Shown: positions 1-8,280, numbered from the stretch's first letter. The stretch is 21,065 nucleotides of DNA from JAIQFR01 sp041494445 (GCA_041494445.1 JBGQAU010000058.1:1-21065), one strand, 5' to 3'. Notes: generated from the sequence alone by a model not told the origin. Translations and numbers: made by a program.

Positions 1-109
1 CGGCGAGTACCGCCACATGGTCGAGAGCTACTTCCGTGCGATCGCGGAGAAGGCGCGCGAGAATCTCGCGGACCAGGTCCCCCATCTTCTCGGCGCGGTG
101 CGTCGTCAC
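1..109 (-). CDS. rbfA: Ribosome-binding factor A, N-terminal fragment (cut by window edge)
   Basis: RbfA is a small KH-fold protein that binds the 30S subunit and helps mature the 5' end of 16S rRNA. Only the first 36 codons are present. I chose the GTG at 109-107, which overlaps the TGA stop of the upstream DUF503 gene by four bases (GTGA), a typical translational-coupling arrangement. The peptide begins VTTHRAEKMGDLVREILARL and then reads LRDRTEVALDHVAVLA. It matches the amphipathic first helix of RbfA (R-x-x-x-M-x-x-x-I/V-x-x-x-L/I) followed by the start of the first beta strand. The position after infB and DUF503 is the usual one for rbfA, which strongly supports the call despite the short sequence. 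The rest of the gene lies outside the window. Confidence 0.82.
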   Translation of the reverse strand, partial: MTTHRAEKMGDLVREILARLLRDRTEVALDHVAVLA

Positions 110-435
110 CGCCAGTGCCCCCCCCAGCCCCCCGGCCCGCCGTCGGACGCCTCGATGAAGTCGCTCCCCGTCTCGATCACCTCGCCCGGCACCAGGCTCT
201 CCGCCTCGCGGCGGACCGCGTCGAACAGCTCCACGAGGACCTCGCGGCGAGACGCGACGGACACCACGGCGATCCCCGCCCGCTGCCAGAGGTCCGCGTG
301 CTCCTGCATCTCGCTCACCGCAAGGTTATGGCGGGACCGCAGGCGGTCCTTGAGCCGCCGGACGACCTGTCGCTTGTCCTTGAGGGAGCGCGCCCCCGGG
401 AGGTGGATCTCGAAGGTGTAGACGCCTACGGTCAT
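106..435 (-). CDS. ylxP: DUF503 family protein (YlxP-like)
   Basis: A 109-residue protein of the DUF503/YlxP family, small alpha/beta proteins found between infB and rbfA in many Gram-positive and other bacteria. Their exact role is not settled; genome context points to ribosome maturation. The family signature is near the N-terminus: a hydrophobic beta strand, then a P-x-A-R-S-L-K-D-K-R-x-V-V-R-x-L-K-D-R stretch (residues ~13-31), then a segment of type N-L-A-V-S-E. The C-terminal ~15 residues are Gly/Trp rich and look like a lineage-specific tail. The ATG at 435 lies 6 nt after the infB stop, with no strong Shine-Dalgarno, so translation is probably coupled to infB. The stop overlaps the rbfA start. 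Confidence 0.85.
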   Translation of the reverse strand: MTVGVYTFEIHLPGARSLKDKRQVVRRLKDRLRSRHNLAVSEMQEHADLWQRAGIAVVSVASRREVLVELFDAVRREAESLVPGEVIETGSDFIEASDGGPGGWGGHWR

Positions 436-441
436 CGGGGC

Positions 442-3027
442 CTACAGCGTTTGCGAGGCCACCTTCTCGACGGTGAAGAACTCGATGAGGTCGCCTTCCT
501 TGAGGTCGTTGAAGTTCGCGATGCCGATGCCGCACTCGAAGCCCTGCTTGACCTCGGACACGTCTTCCTTGAAGCGCTTCAGGCTCGCGAGCTTGCCGGT
601 GTAGATCACCACGTTGTCCCGGATCAGGCGGACTTCGGCGGTGCGCGCGCCCTTCCCATCGGTAAGGAGGCAGCCGGCGATCGTCCCGACCTTCGAGATC
701 CGGAACAGCTGGCGCACCTCGGCCTGGCCCAACACGATCTCCTTCAGCGTCGGCTCGAGCATCCCGACCATCGCCTGCCGGACGTCGTTGACGACCTCGT
801 AGATCACCGTGTAGAGGCGGATCTCGACCTCCTCCTGCCGCGCGAGTTCGGCGGTGGCGCGGTCGGGCCGGACGTTGAAGCCGACGATGATCGCGTTGGA
901 AGCGGCGGCCAGCAGCACGTCGGCCTGGGTGATCGCGCCGGTGGACGCCCGGAGCACGGAGACCCGGATCTTGCCGGACGGGAGATCGCCGAGCGACTTC
1001 TGGAGCGCCTCGAGGGAACCCTGAACGTCCGCCTTGAGGAGGATCGGCATGTCCTTGGCCTCCCCCTCGGCGATCTCGCGCGAGAGGCTCTCGAGCGTTC
1101 GCCGGGAGGATTTTGCGAGCGCGGCCACCCGAGCCTTCTCCCGCCGGAACTGCGCGATCTGTCGAGCCTTCCACTCGTCCGCGACCGACTGGAACAGGTC
1201 GCCGGCGGTCGGCTCGCTGGCGAACCCCGTGACCTCCACCGGGGTCGAGGGGCCCGCCTCGTTCACGCGCCGGCCGTTCTCGTCGACCATGGCGCGCACC
1301 TTGCCGAAGGCCGAGCCGGCGATGAACGGGTCGCCGATTCTGAGGGTTCCCTGCTGCACGAGCAGCGTGGCGACGATTCCGCGGGCCCGGTCCAGGCGCG
1401 CCTCGAGGACGACGCCGGTGGCCAGCTTGCCGGCGTTGGCCTTCAGGTCCTGGATGTCCGCGACCAGGAGGATCATCTCGAGCAGCTCCGCGAGGCCGAG
1501 CTGCTTCTTCGCGGAGACCTCGCAGGCGACCGTCTGCCCGCCGTACTCCTCCACCAGGATGTTGTGATCGGCGAGCTGCTGCTTGACCCGGTCCGTCCGC
1601 GCCTCGGGCTTGTCGATCTTGTTGATCGCCACGACGATCGGCACGCCGGCGGCCCTCGCATGATCGATCGCCTCGAGGGTCTGGGGCTTCACGCCGTCGT
1701 CGGCCGCCACGACGAGCACGACGATGTCGGTCACGCGGGCGCCTCGGGCGCGCATCATGGTGAAGGCCTCGTGCCCCGGCGTGTCGAGGAACGTGATCTT
1801 CCGGTCGCGCTCGGTCACCTGGTACGCGCCGATGTGCTGGGTGATCCCGCCGTGCTCGGTGCTCACGACGTTCGTGACCCGGATGGCGTCGAGGAGGGAC
1901 GTCTTCCCGTGGTCCACGTGGCCCATGACCGTGACGACGGGCGGGCGCGGGACGAGCTTCTCCGGGGTTTCCTCGGCGGATTCCTTCTCGCCGTGGACCG
2001 CCGGCGCGTGCTGCACCTCTTCCTCGAAGGACACGATGGACGCCACGGAGCCGAGCTCCTTCGCGACCTCGATGGCGACCGCCGGGTCCAGCGGCTGGTT
2101 GATGTTGGCCAGCACCCCGCGCGCCATGAGCTTCGCGATGATGTCCTTCGACTTCCGGTTGAGCTTTTCCGCCAGCTCCTTGACCGTCACCGCCTCCGAA
2201 AGGCTGATCTTCTCCGGGACCGGCGGCAGGTCCGGCTTCTGGCGGGCCACCGGCGGCGGGATCGGCTCGTCGGCCTTCTTTCTCCGCCCCGACGGACCGG
2301 AAGGCGGCAGTGCGGGGCGGCCGGGCGCCGGCGCGCGGCCGGGCGGCGGTGCGGGGCGGCCGGGGATCGGCGGGCGCGGCGCCACGCCGGGCCTCGCGGC
2401 TTCGGTGCGGGCCTGGGGTGCCGTTCTGACCGGCGCCGCACGGCCGGCGGCGGACGCGGCGCGGATCGCGCTCAGCGACGGGATGCGCTTCGCGGCGAAC
2501 ACCCGCGGACGAGGTGCCTCGGGCACCGGGGCAACGGCGATGGGTGCTTCCGCCTCACGGACGGCCTGGGCTCCGGGTTCGGGCACGGCCGGCTCCATTG
2601 CGGCGGTCGGAGCCTCGGGGGTCTCGGCAGAGGCCGGCGCGGCCGCGAGGGGAATCTCCTGCCCGGGCTCGGTCGGCACCGGCCCGGCGGGCTCCGCTGA
2701 GGGCTCCTCGACGACGGCCCGCTCCGCCAGGACCGAAGCGGCGACGTCGGGCCTTTCCTCGGGGACGGCTCGCCCATGGGCCTCGGCGGCCCGCGCCCTC
2801 GCGCCCTCGGCGAGTCGCTGCTCCTCGTGCTGCCGCTCGTCGAGGAGGCGCCTCTTCTCCGCCTCGATGGCGGCGGTGAGGCGGCGTCGGACCAGCTCGG
2901 CGGTCTCGACATCGAGGTTGCTGAGGTCGGACTTGACCTCCCTCCCCATACGGTCCAAGAGCTCCAGGATCAGAGCGCTCTGAACCTTGAGCTCTTTCGC
3001 GAGCTGGTAGACCCTTACCCCCGGCAT
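442..3027 (-). CDS. infB: Translation initiation factor IF-2
   Basis: IF-2 is the GTPase that places initiator fMet-tRNA on the 30S subunit and promotes 50S joining. The 861-residue length is normal. An N-terminal IF2_N helix-rich segment (residues ~1-50, starting VRVYQLAKEL) is followed by a long Pro/Ala/Glu-rich linker (~75-270) and a second IF2_N-like domain (~275-335). The GTPase domain shows G1 GHVDHGKT (369-376), G3 DTPGH (415-419), G4 NKID (469-472) and a G5 SAK. The C-terminal beta-barrel domains, including the fMet-tRNA-binding C2, run to the end. ATG 3027 has GGAG five bases upstream (5'-GGAGTCCGA-ATG). The gene starts 18 nt after the nusA stop; ylxR and ylxQ, often found between them, are missing. 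Confidence 0.98.
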   Translation of the reverse strand: MPGVRVYQLAKELKVQSALILELLDRMGREVKSDLSNLDVETAELVRRRLTAAIEAEKRRLLDERQHEEQRLAEGARARAAEAHGRAVPEERPDVAASVLAERAVVEEPSAEPAGPVPTEPGQEIPLAAAPASAETPEAPTAAMEPAVPEPGAQAVREAEAPIAVAPVPEAPRPRVFAAKRIPSLSAIRAASAAGRAAPVRTAPQARTEAARPGVAPRPPIPGRPAPPPGRAPAPGRPALPPSGPSGRRKKADEPIPPPVARQKPDLPPVPEKISLSEAVTVKELAEKLNRKSKDIIAKLMARGVLANINQPLDPAVAIEVAKELGSVASIVSFEEEVQHAPAVHGEKESAEETPEKLVPRPPVVTVMGHVDHGKTSLLDAIRVTNVVSTEHGGITQHIGAYQVTERDRKITFLDTPGHEAFTMMRARGARVTDIVVLVVAADDGVKPQTLEAIDHARAAGVPIVVAINKIDKPEARTDRVKQQLADHNILVEEYGGQTVACEVSAKKQLGLAELLEMILLVADIQDLKANAGKLATGVVLEARLDRARGIVATLLVQQGTLRIGDPFIAGSAFGKVRAMVDENGRRVNEAGPSTPVEVTGFASEPTAGDLFQSVADEWKARQIAQFRREKARVAALAKSSRRTLESLSREIAEGEAKDMPILLKADVQGSLEALQKSLGDLPSGKIRVSVLRASTGAITQADVLLAAASNAIIVGFNVRPDRATAELARQEEVEIRLYTVIYEVVNDVRQAMVGMLEPTLKEIVLGQAEVRQLFRISKVGTIAGCLLTDGKGARTAEVRLIRDNVVIYTGKLASLKRFKEDVSEVKQGFECGIGIANFNDLKEGDLIEFFTVEKVASQTL

Positions 3028-3045
3028 TCGGACTCCGTTCGCGCG

Positions 3046-4470
3046 TTACGCGCCGTCCCCGGCGGTCGTCTCGGGCCCTTGCTCGGGCCCTTCCGTTTCG
3101 GGGGCGGCGGCATCCTCGTGCTCCGTTGCCTGCTCCGGCGCGGACTCCAGGGCCTCCGCGGCGGCGGCCTCGGCCTCCGCCTGGGCCTCCGCGGCCAGTC
3201 GGGCCTCCAGGGCGATTTCGGCGGCGTCGTGGATCAGGATCGCGGTCTTCTCGCCGATCCCCTCGATGCTCGTCAGGTCCTCCATCGAGGCGAGCGCCAC
3301 TTCCTCGACGCCCCGGAACCCCGCGTCGAGAAGGCGGGAAGCGATGGCGGGACCGATCCCCGGCAGGCTGGCCAGCTCGTGGCTCGCCTGCGCCATCCGC
3401 TCCATCTCCGCCTCGACCTCCGCCTTCTTCTCCGCCTCGCTCTTGATGTCCAGCTTCCAGCCCACCAGCTTGCTGGCCAGGCGGACGTTCTGCCCCTTCT
3501 TGCCGATGGCGAGCGACAGCTGGTCCTCCGAGACGATCACTTCCATCTCGCGCGCCTCGTAGTCCTTCGCGGTGACGCGGTTGATGCCTGCGGGGCTCAG
3601 CGCGTTCCGGACGTAATGGGACGCGTCGTCGTCGTACTGGACGATGTCGATCTTCTCGCCGCGCAGCTCGCGGATCACCGCCTGGACGCGCGATCCCTTC
3701 ATCCCGACGCATGCGCCCACGGCGTCCACGTCCCGCTCCTTCGAGCGCACGGAGACCTTGCTGCGCTCCCCGGCGTCGCGGGCGACGCTGACGATGCTCA
3801 CGGTGCCGTCGTAGATTTCCGGCACCTCCATCTCGAACAGCTTCTTGACGAGCATCTCGCTGGCGCGGGAGAGGGTCAGCTGCGGACCCTTTCCCTGCCG
3901 TTCCACGTTCACGAGCACCGCCCGGATCCGGTCTCCGGGGTTGTAGTGCTCCGCCCGCGACTGCTCCCTACGTGGGATGACCGCTTCGGTGCGTCCCAGG
4001 TCCACCATCATGTCGCCCCGGTCGAAGCGCTTCACCTGCCCCGTGAGCAACTCGCCGATCCGGTCGCCGTACTCGCGCCAGACCAGCTCGCGCTCGGCCT
4101 CCTTGACTTTCTGGTAGATGACCTGCTTCGCGGCCTGTGCGGCGATCCTCGTCAGCGGCAGCTCGGCGTGCTCCTTGACCGTCTCGAAGACCGTCCCGAT
4201 CTCGGCGTCCGACCGGAGCGTCAGGGCGTCCTCGAGGAGCATCTCCGTGACGGGGTCCTGGAAATCCTCGTCCGTGACGACGGTCTGACGGGAAAAGAGC
4301 ACGAACTGGCCCGTGTCGCGGTCGAATCGGGCCCCGAAGTCCTCCTTGCTGTGGTAGTACTTGCGGGACGCGGCCGCATAGGCCTCTTCGACCGCCTGGA
4401 TGACGGTCTCGGCGTCGATGCCCTTCTCGCGACCGATCTGCTCGATGGTCTGGTAGAGTTCGCTGCTCAT
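3046..4470 (-). CDS. nusA: Transcription termination/antitermination factor NusA
   Basis: NusA binds RNA polymerase and modulates pausing, intrinsic termination and rRNA antitermination. The 474-residue protein has the NusA N-terminal RNAP-binding domain (~1-130), an S1 domain (~135-200), and two KH domains whose GxxG loops are GMKG (256-259) and GKKG (323-326). A C-terminal helix-hairpin-helix region follows (LPGIGPAIASRLL and IEGIGEKTA), then an acidic Ala/Glu-rich tail. I chose ATG 4470 because the conserved start MSSELYQTIEQI begins there, with GGAGAG about 10 nt upstream. An in-frame upstream ATG at 4635 would add 55 non-conserved residues and overlap rimP. The 136 bp between rimP and nusA (4471-4606) holds no gene that I can see. 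Confidence 0.97.
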   Translation of the reverse strand: MSSELYQTIEQIGREKGIDAETVIQAVEEAYAAASRKYYHSKEDFGARFDRDTGQFVLFSRQTVVTDEDFQDPVTEMLLEDALTLRSDAEIGTVFETVKEHAELPLTRIAAQAAKQVIYQKVKEAERELVWREYGDRIGELLTGQVKRFDRGDMMVDLGRTEAVIPRREQSRAEHYNPGDRIRAVLVNVERQGKGPQLTLSRASEMLVKKLFEMEVPEIYDGTVSIVSVARDAGERSKVSVRSKERDVDAVGACVGMKGSRVQAVIRELRGEKIDIVQYDDDASHYVRNALSPAGINRVTAKDYEAREMEVIVSEDQLSLAIGKKGQNVRLASKLVGWKLDIKSEAEKKAEVEAEMERMAQASHELASLPGIGPAIASRLLDAGFRGVEEVALASMEDLTSIEGIGEKTAILIHDAAEIALEARLAAEAQAEAEAAAAEALESAPEQATEHEDAAAPETEGPEQGPETTAGDGA

Positions 4471-4606
4471 GGAAGCTTGACTCTCCGATCTTCGACCCGC
4501 CTGCACCCGCACCCCCGATCGGGAACGTGCCACGGAACCCCGCGGCCCCGACCCGTCGGGCCACAACACCCCCCGCGCGTGGCCCGTCCTCGCGCGTCCG
4601 AGCTTT

Positions 4607-5161
4607 TCAGGACGATGACCCTCCAAATATACCACGCCGGTCCCGTTTTCTTCGCGTCCGCGTCCCCCTCGCCGTCGCGTGGAGGTCGGCCTCCACGTCC
4701 TGCCGGGCCGACAGGACCAGGCGCCTGGGAATCAAGGCCTCCTCGCCGGCGTCGTCCGCGACCCTGACGCCATCGCCCTCGATGCCGCGGAGGATCCCAC
4801 GGAACACGCGGGTCCCGTCGAGGCTCTCCGACGTTTCGACCACGACTCGCCGGCCGGCGTTCCGCCGGATGTCGTCGTCCGTCACGATCGGGCGATCGAT
4901 TCCGGGGGACGACACCTGCAGGTCGTACGAATCCTGAAGCAGCCCGGCCGCGTCCACGTCCCGCTCGATCGCGCGGCTGGCCCGCTCGCAGTCGTCGAGC
5001 GACACGCCGAGGACGCCGGCCCGGTCGACGTCGATCCGCAGAAGCGAGTACTTTCCCTGTCTGCGGAAGATGACGTCCACCACCTCGATGCCGAGGGACG
5101 AGACGACCTCGGCCGCGATGAGGCGGACCTCCTCGACGATCCTGTCGGCCGACCCAGGCAC
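4607..5161 (-). CDS. rimP: Ribosome maturation factor RimP
   Basis: RimP assists 30S subunit maturation and is commonly the first gene of the nusA-infB operon. The 184-residue protein shows the RimP N-terminal domain (strand ending VVDVIFRR, then LLRIDVDR), the diagnostic LQVSSPGIDRPI motif (residues ~80-91), and an Sm-like C-terminal domain. A basic Arg/Lys-rich tail (~165-184) makes it longer than the usual ~150-160 residues. The start is a GTG at 5161-5159, preceded by a GGGGG tract about 6 nt upstream that could act as ribosome binding site. The start lies only 15 nt after the T-tract of an intrinsic terminator on the same strand, which suggests control of the operon at this point. Confidence 0.93.
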   Translation of the reverse strand: MPGSADRIVEEVRLIAAEVVSSLGIEVVDVIFRRQGKYSLLRIDVDRAGVLGVSLDDCERASRAIERDVDAAGLLQDSYDLQVSSPGIDRPIVTDDDIRRNAGRRVVVETSESLDGTRVFRGILRGIEGDGVRVADDAGEEALIPRRLVLSARQDVEADLHATARGTRTRRKRDRRGIFGGSSS

Positions 5162-5176
5162 GACGCACCCCCGGGC

Positions 5177-5204
5177 AAAAAAAAGTGGGCCTCAGCCCAC
5201 CTTC
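5177..5204 (-). terminator. Intrinsic terminator immediately upstream of rimP (possible attenuator)
   Basis: Read on the minus strand, GTGGGC (5200-5195 region) TGAG GCCCAC forms a perfect 6-bp stem with a 4-nt loop, followed directly by eight T residues (5184-5177). The stem can be extended by G-T and A-T pairs into the T-tract. It would end transcripts of the upstream phosphodiesterase gene. It also lies in the path of any transcript entering rimP-nusA-infB from upstream, because only 15 nt separate the T-tract from the rimP start codon. Confidence 0.85.
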
Positions 5205-5220
5205 CCAGCGGTCCGCTGAG
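5191..5220 (-). promoter_or_regulatory. Possible antiterminator pairing in rimP leader
   Basis: On the minus strand CTCAGC (5220-5215) is exactly complementary to GCTGAG (5196-5191). GCTGAG covers the last base of the ascending terminator stem, the loop, and the first base of the descending stem. The two structures are mutually exclusive, as in a classical attenuator. A local hairpin CAGCG-GAC-CGCTG also occupies the 5' element. The pairing is only six bases and was found by eye. Confidence 0.4.
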
Positions 5221-5249
5221 ATCCTACTCGACCTGGGCGCTTCCCGCAA
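5221..5249 (-). promoter_or_regulatory. Candidate promoter of rimP-nusA-infB operon
   Basis: On the minus strand a TTGCGG hexamer (5249-5244) is separated by exactly 17 nt from TAGGAT (5226-5221). The -10 matches the sigma70 consensus at 4 of 6 positions and the -35 at its first three bases. An 8-bp GC hairpin (AACGGG...CCCGTT) overlaps the -35 region. The same two hexamers occur in the upstream rRNA promoter at 19710-19737. A start about 7 nt downstream would put the terminator inside the leader. Confidence 0.4.
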
Positions 5250-5345
5250 CGGGCCGCGGGGACCCGTTTCCCGACGGTTCTTCGGCAGGTCGGTGATCTC
5301 GCCCCTCGCGGTCGACGGGCGTTCAAGGTCGGCGACCTAAGGCGG

Positions 5346-8195
5346 TCAGCCTCCCAGCCGGCGAGAGAGATCCAGGAGGACCCGGCTCGATGGAAACCGG
5401 CCACGGGCCTCGGCGAGGAGGCGGCGCGCCTCGTCGACGCGGCCCGAGCGGGCGAGGACGAGGACCGCTCCGACATCGGCCGCGGGCCCCTGCGCGCCGA
5501 GATCCCGGGCCTTCCTGAAAGCCATGAGCGCCCGGTCCGCGTCGTGCAGCCGGTCGAGGGCGCTACCGATCGCCAGCCATCCCCGCGGGTCCCGCGGCTG
5601 CCATCGCAAGAACCAATCCACGGTCGCGCGCGCCTCCCGGACCTTGCCGAGCGCGGCGTTCGCGACGGCGAGATTGCCGAGATAGGCTCCGTTCTCGGGC
5701 TCCAGATTCGCGGCGGCCTTGAACCGCGCCGAAGCACCGGAGTAATCGCCACGAGCCAAGCACAGCTCGCCCAGGAGGTTCTGATAGGCGTCGGACTTGG
5801 GCGCGACCGCCAGCCCGCGCAACAGATAGGGCTCGATGCGCGAGGGCGCGTTCCCGTCGCGGTAGATACCGGACAGACGTAACGCCGCGTCCACCAGCAG
5901 CGGATCCCTGTCGAGCGCTTGCTCGTAGAGCGACTGCGCGCCCGCCAGGTCGCCCCTCGCCTCCGCAAGGCGTCCCTCTATGGCGAAGCGCGGGGCGGGC
6001 TTGAGCTTCGAGTCCCAGCGGCCCGCGACGTCCGCGGCCTCCCTTAGCTTGCCCGCCCTCAGGTACATCTCGACCGCCCAAAGGACGCTGTCGGGCGACA
6101 TCTGCTCGGGGATCTCGCGCAGCCCGTCTTCGATGGCGGACGCGGCTTCGAGGAAACGGCCCTGCTCGGCGCGCACCTCGCCCAGCATGGCGTAGGTCTT
6201 GGACAGCTTCTTGATGCCGTTGGCCGTGAGCAGCTCCGATTCGGCCGCCTGCAGGTTGCCCTGCTTCATGTAGTACGTTGCCAGGTTGCGGTGGTAGAAA
6301 ACCTGAGTCTCCGCCTGCTCGCCTTGCGCGGAGCCACCGGCGGGCTGGGCGGTCGGGGAGGATGCCGTCGTCTCCCCGCCGCCGACGTAGCCGAGCGCGC
6401 GGAGGTTCGCCATCATCTCCGACATGGAGTCGGCGTCGATCGGCGCGCTTTCGCGGCGCTCTAGCGGGTGACCCACCAATTCGTAGGAGCGGATGTGTCG
6501 GGGAGGCGCCGCGGCCAGCACCGACGGCTCGAACGCATCGAAGATCAGCCGGCCCGTCATGTCGTCGGCCAGCGGCAGCCCCGCCACGTAGAGCAGGGTC
6601 GGCATCACGTCGTAAATGCTCGCCGGGGGCAGATCGACGGCACGGACGCCGGGTCCGTGGATCAGGACGATTCCCCAGGGACGGTGCCACTCCGCCGGCT
6701 GCCCCGTGGTATACGGCGGCACGTTGGCGGGCCGGTCGTCTCCGTTCCGGAAGCCGTGGTCCGACACGATCACCGTGGTGGTGTCGGGCCCCGCGGCCTC
6801 GAGCAGGCGGCCGATCGTCTCGTCCTGCATCTCGTAGAACGCCGGCACGACGGTCCTGAACCGCTCGTACTCGGCATCGGTCACCATGGCCATCTTCGGA
6901 GGCAAGTAGTGCTGGAAGCGGTGGCCGACCATGTCGATCCCCTCGAAGTAGACCGACACGATCGCCAGGTCCTGCCGGAGGAGGTCCACGGCGAGGTTTC
7001 CGTAAGACTCCTGGGCCGAAAGCAGTTTCACCGCGAACGTCAGAGGGTCGGGCGGCTCCTTGGAGGTGTCCGAGGGCGGCGCCTCCAAGGATGCGCGTGC
7101 CTGCGCCTCCCTGAACTCGGCCTCGGTGAGAGGGAACAGGCGCCGCGCGTCCTGGTAGCGCACGCTCGAAGGGGGCACCAGCAGCGCCTTGCGCGAGGCG
7201 AGGTACCCCTGGGGCGACGTCAGCGACGGTCGCGAGGCGGCCTCGTCCACGCCGCCCCGGACCATCGTGTGGGCCAGCAGCTCGGTGACCATCACGCCGT
7301 CGAGAGGCTCGGCCGGATAGCTGGCCCACCAGGAGACCCAGCCCGACGGCCGATGGAAATCCGTGAGGATGTTCCACAGCGCCTTGACTTTCCGGAAGTC
7401 GCTCGTGATGGGGCGGCGACGGCCGTTGGCCGGGTCCTTGACCAGAAAGTCCGCGATGCCGTGCTTGTCCGGGCTCTTCCCTGTCGCCACGGTGGTCCAG
7501 AGCATCGGCGAGAACATCGGGTCGTAGGAGCGGAGGTCGCCGCGCGCCCCTTCGCGGACCAGGCGCGCGAGGTTGGGAAGCTTGCCGGCCCGGATCAGCG
7601 GCATGATCAGCTCCCAATCCGCGCCGTCCAGGCCGATGAGGAGCAGCCGCCCCTTCGCCGGCCGGAGCAGGGCTTGTGCCTGGTCCGTGTTGCGCCGACG
7701 GATCACCTGGTCGCCGAGCGGCGACCTTGCGCTCAAGCGCGCCACCGCGATCCCCGCGGCCTCGAACGCGGCGCGCAGAGGCTCGTCGAGGATCGTGGGG
7801 TCGGCGGCGAGGGTCTCGGCGTCCCGGTTCCGGGCGACTTCGCGCACGACCTCCGCGGCGAGGGTCGACGCGGCCCCGTTCAACCCGGCACGGCGGATGT
7901 CGGACGCGAGCCGGGGGGCGAGGCCGGCGCCCAGCGTGTAGTCGGCCTCCACCACGTACTCGAATGCGGCCCCCTCGCGTGTGGTGATCCCGATGCCTCG
8001 CAGTTCGAGGCGTCCTGTTGCCGGAACGATCAGGGGCCCTCTCCACGGGAGCCGAAGGGTCCAGCCGGGAGGGGACACGCTCCCCGTCGCGTTCACGCCG
8101 ACGGAGCCCTCGGGGATCCGTCGGACGACGACCGCGCACGTCAGGGCCGCGATCGAGACGGCCACGATCGAGACGGCCGCGCTCTTCCACCTCAT
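5346..8195 (-). CDS. Membrane-anchored SPFH-like / alkaline-phosphatase-fold phosphodiesterase / TPR fusion protein
   Basis: A 949-residue protein with three parts. Residues ~1-23 form an N-terminal membrane anchor or signal. Residues ~25-165 resemble an SPFH/Band-7 domain: IPEGSVGV, then PPGWTLRLPW, then a TREGAAFEYVVEADYTL strand pair and helices of the prohibitin type. Residues ~183-575 are a type I phosphodiesterase/nucleotide-pyrophosphatase domain. Its metal-site residues are all present: D190 (LIGLDGADW), a Thr nucleophile at 234/235 (MLWTTVATGKSPDKHGI), D421 and H425 (GIDMVGH), D479-H480 (VSDHGF) and H504 (EWHRPWG). Residues ~625-949 are TPR-like repeats. The substrate cannot be told; such domains hydrolyse phosphodiesters or phosphoglycans. 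The protein is probably extracytoplasmic. ATG 8195 has no Shine-Dalgarno, but a TACAAT lies 7 nt upstream, so the mRNA may be leaderless. Confidence 0.85.
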   Translation of the reverse strand: MRWKSAAVSIVAVSIAALTCAVVVRRIPEGSVGVNATGSVSPPGWTLRLPWRGPLIVPATGRLELRGIGITTREGAAFEYVVEADYTLGAGLAPRLASDIRRAGLNGAASTLAAEVVREVARNRDAETLAADPTILDEPLRAAFEAAGIAVARLSARSPLGDQVIRRRNTDQAQALLRPAKGRLLLIGLDGADWELIMPLIRAGKLPNLARLVREGARGDLRSYDPMFSPMLWTTVATGKSPDKHGIADFLVKDPANGRRRPITSDFRKVKALWNILTDFHRPSGWVSWWASYPAEPLDGVMVTELLAHTMVRGGVDEAASRPSLTSPQGYLASRKALLVPPSSVRYQDARRLFPLTEAEFREAQARASLEAPPSDTSKEPPDPLTFAVKLLSAQESYGNLAVDLLRQDLAIVSVYFEGIDMVGHRFQHYLPPKMAMVTDAEYERFRTVVPAFYEMQDETIGRLLEAAGPDTTTVIVSDHGFRNGDDRPANVPPYTTGQPAEWHRPWGIVLIHGPGVRAVDLPPASIYDVMPTLLYVAGLPLADDMTGRLIFDAFEPSVLAAAPPRHIRSYELVGHPLERRESAPIDADSMSEMMANLRALGYVGGGETTASSPTAQPAGGSAQGEQAETQVFYHRNLATYYMKQGNLQAAESELLTANGIKKLSKTYAMLGEVRAEQGRFLEAASAIEDGLREIPEQMSPDSVLWAVEMYLRAGKLREAADVAGRWDSKLKPAPRFAIEGRLAEARGDLAGAQSLYEQALDRDPLLVDAALRLSGIYRDGNAPSRIEPYLLRGLAVAPKSDAYQNLLGELCLARGDYSGASARFKAAANLEPENGAYLGNLAVANAALGKVREARATVDWFLRWQPRDPRGWLAIGSALDRLHDADRALMAFRKARDLGAQGPAADVGAVLVLARSGRVDEARRLLAEARGRFPSSRVLLDLSRRLGG

Positions 8196-8202
8196 GGCCG
8201 GT

Positions 8203-8208
8203 ATTGTA
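8203..8208 (-). promoter_or_regulatory. -10 element (TACAAT) placing the transcript start at the ATG
   Basis: TACAAT on the minus strand matches the TATAAT consensus at 5 of 6 bases and is followed by only 7 nt before the ATG at 8195. At normal -10 to +1 spacing, transcription would start at the A of the ATG. No clear -35 hexamer and no AGGAGG-like sequence is visible. Confidence 0.4.
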
Positions 8209-8280
8209 GCCGCTCGGAGCCCGGGCGGCGGGCTCGAGGCCGGGACCCCCTCTCCTCTGGTGGCCGGCCAGCGCCAAGGC

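Noticed and set aside
115..2700. Plus-strand 861-codon open frame, the same length as infB
   Set aside because: It lies antisense to infB, whose GTPase motifs are intact. High GC content makes antisense frames open, the product is Leu/Arg/Asp-rich low-complexity, and the equal length is coincidence.
4471..4635. NusA start at the upstream in-frame ATG 4635
   Set aside because: It would add 55 non-conserved residues and overlap rimP; the conserved NusA N-terminus begins at 4470.
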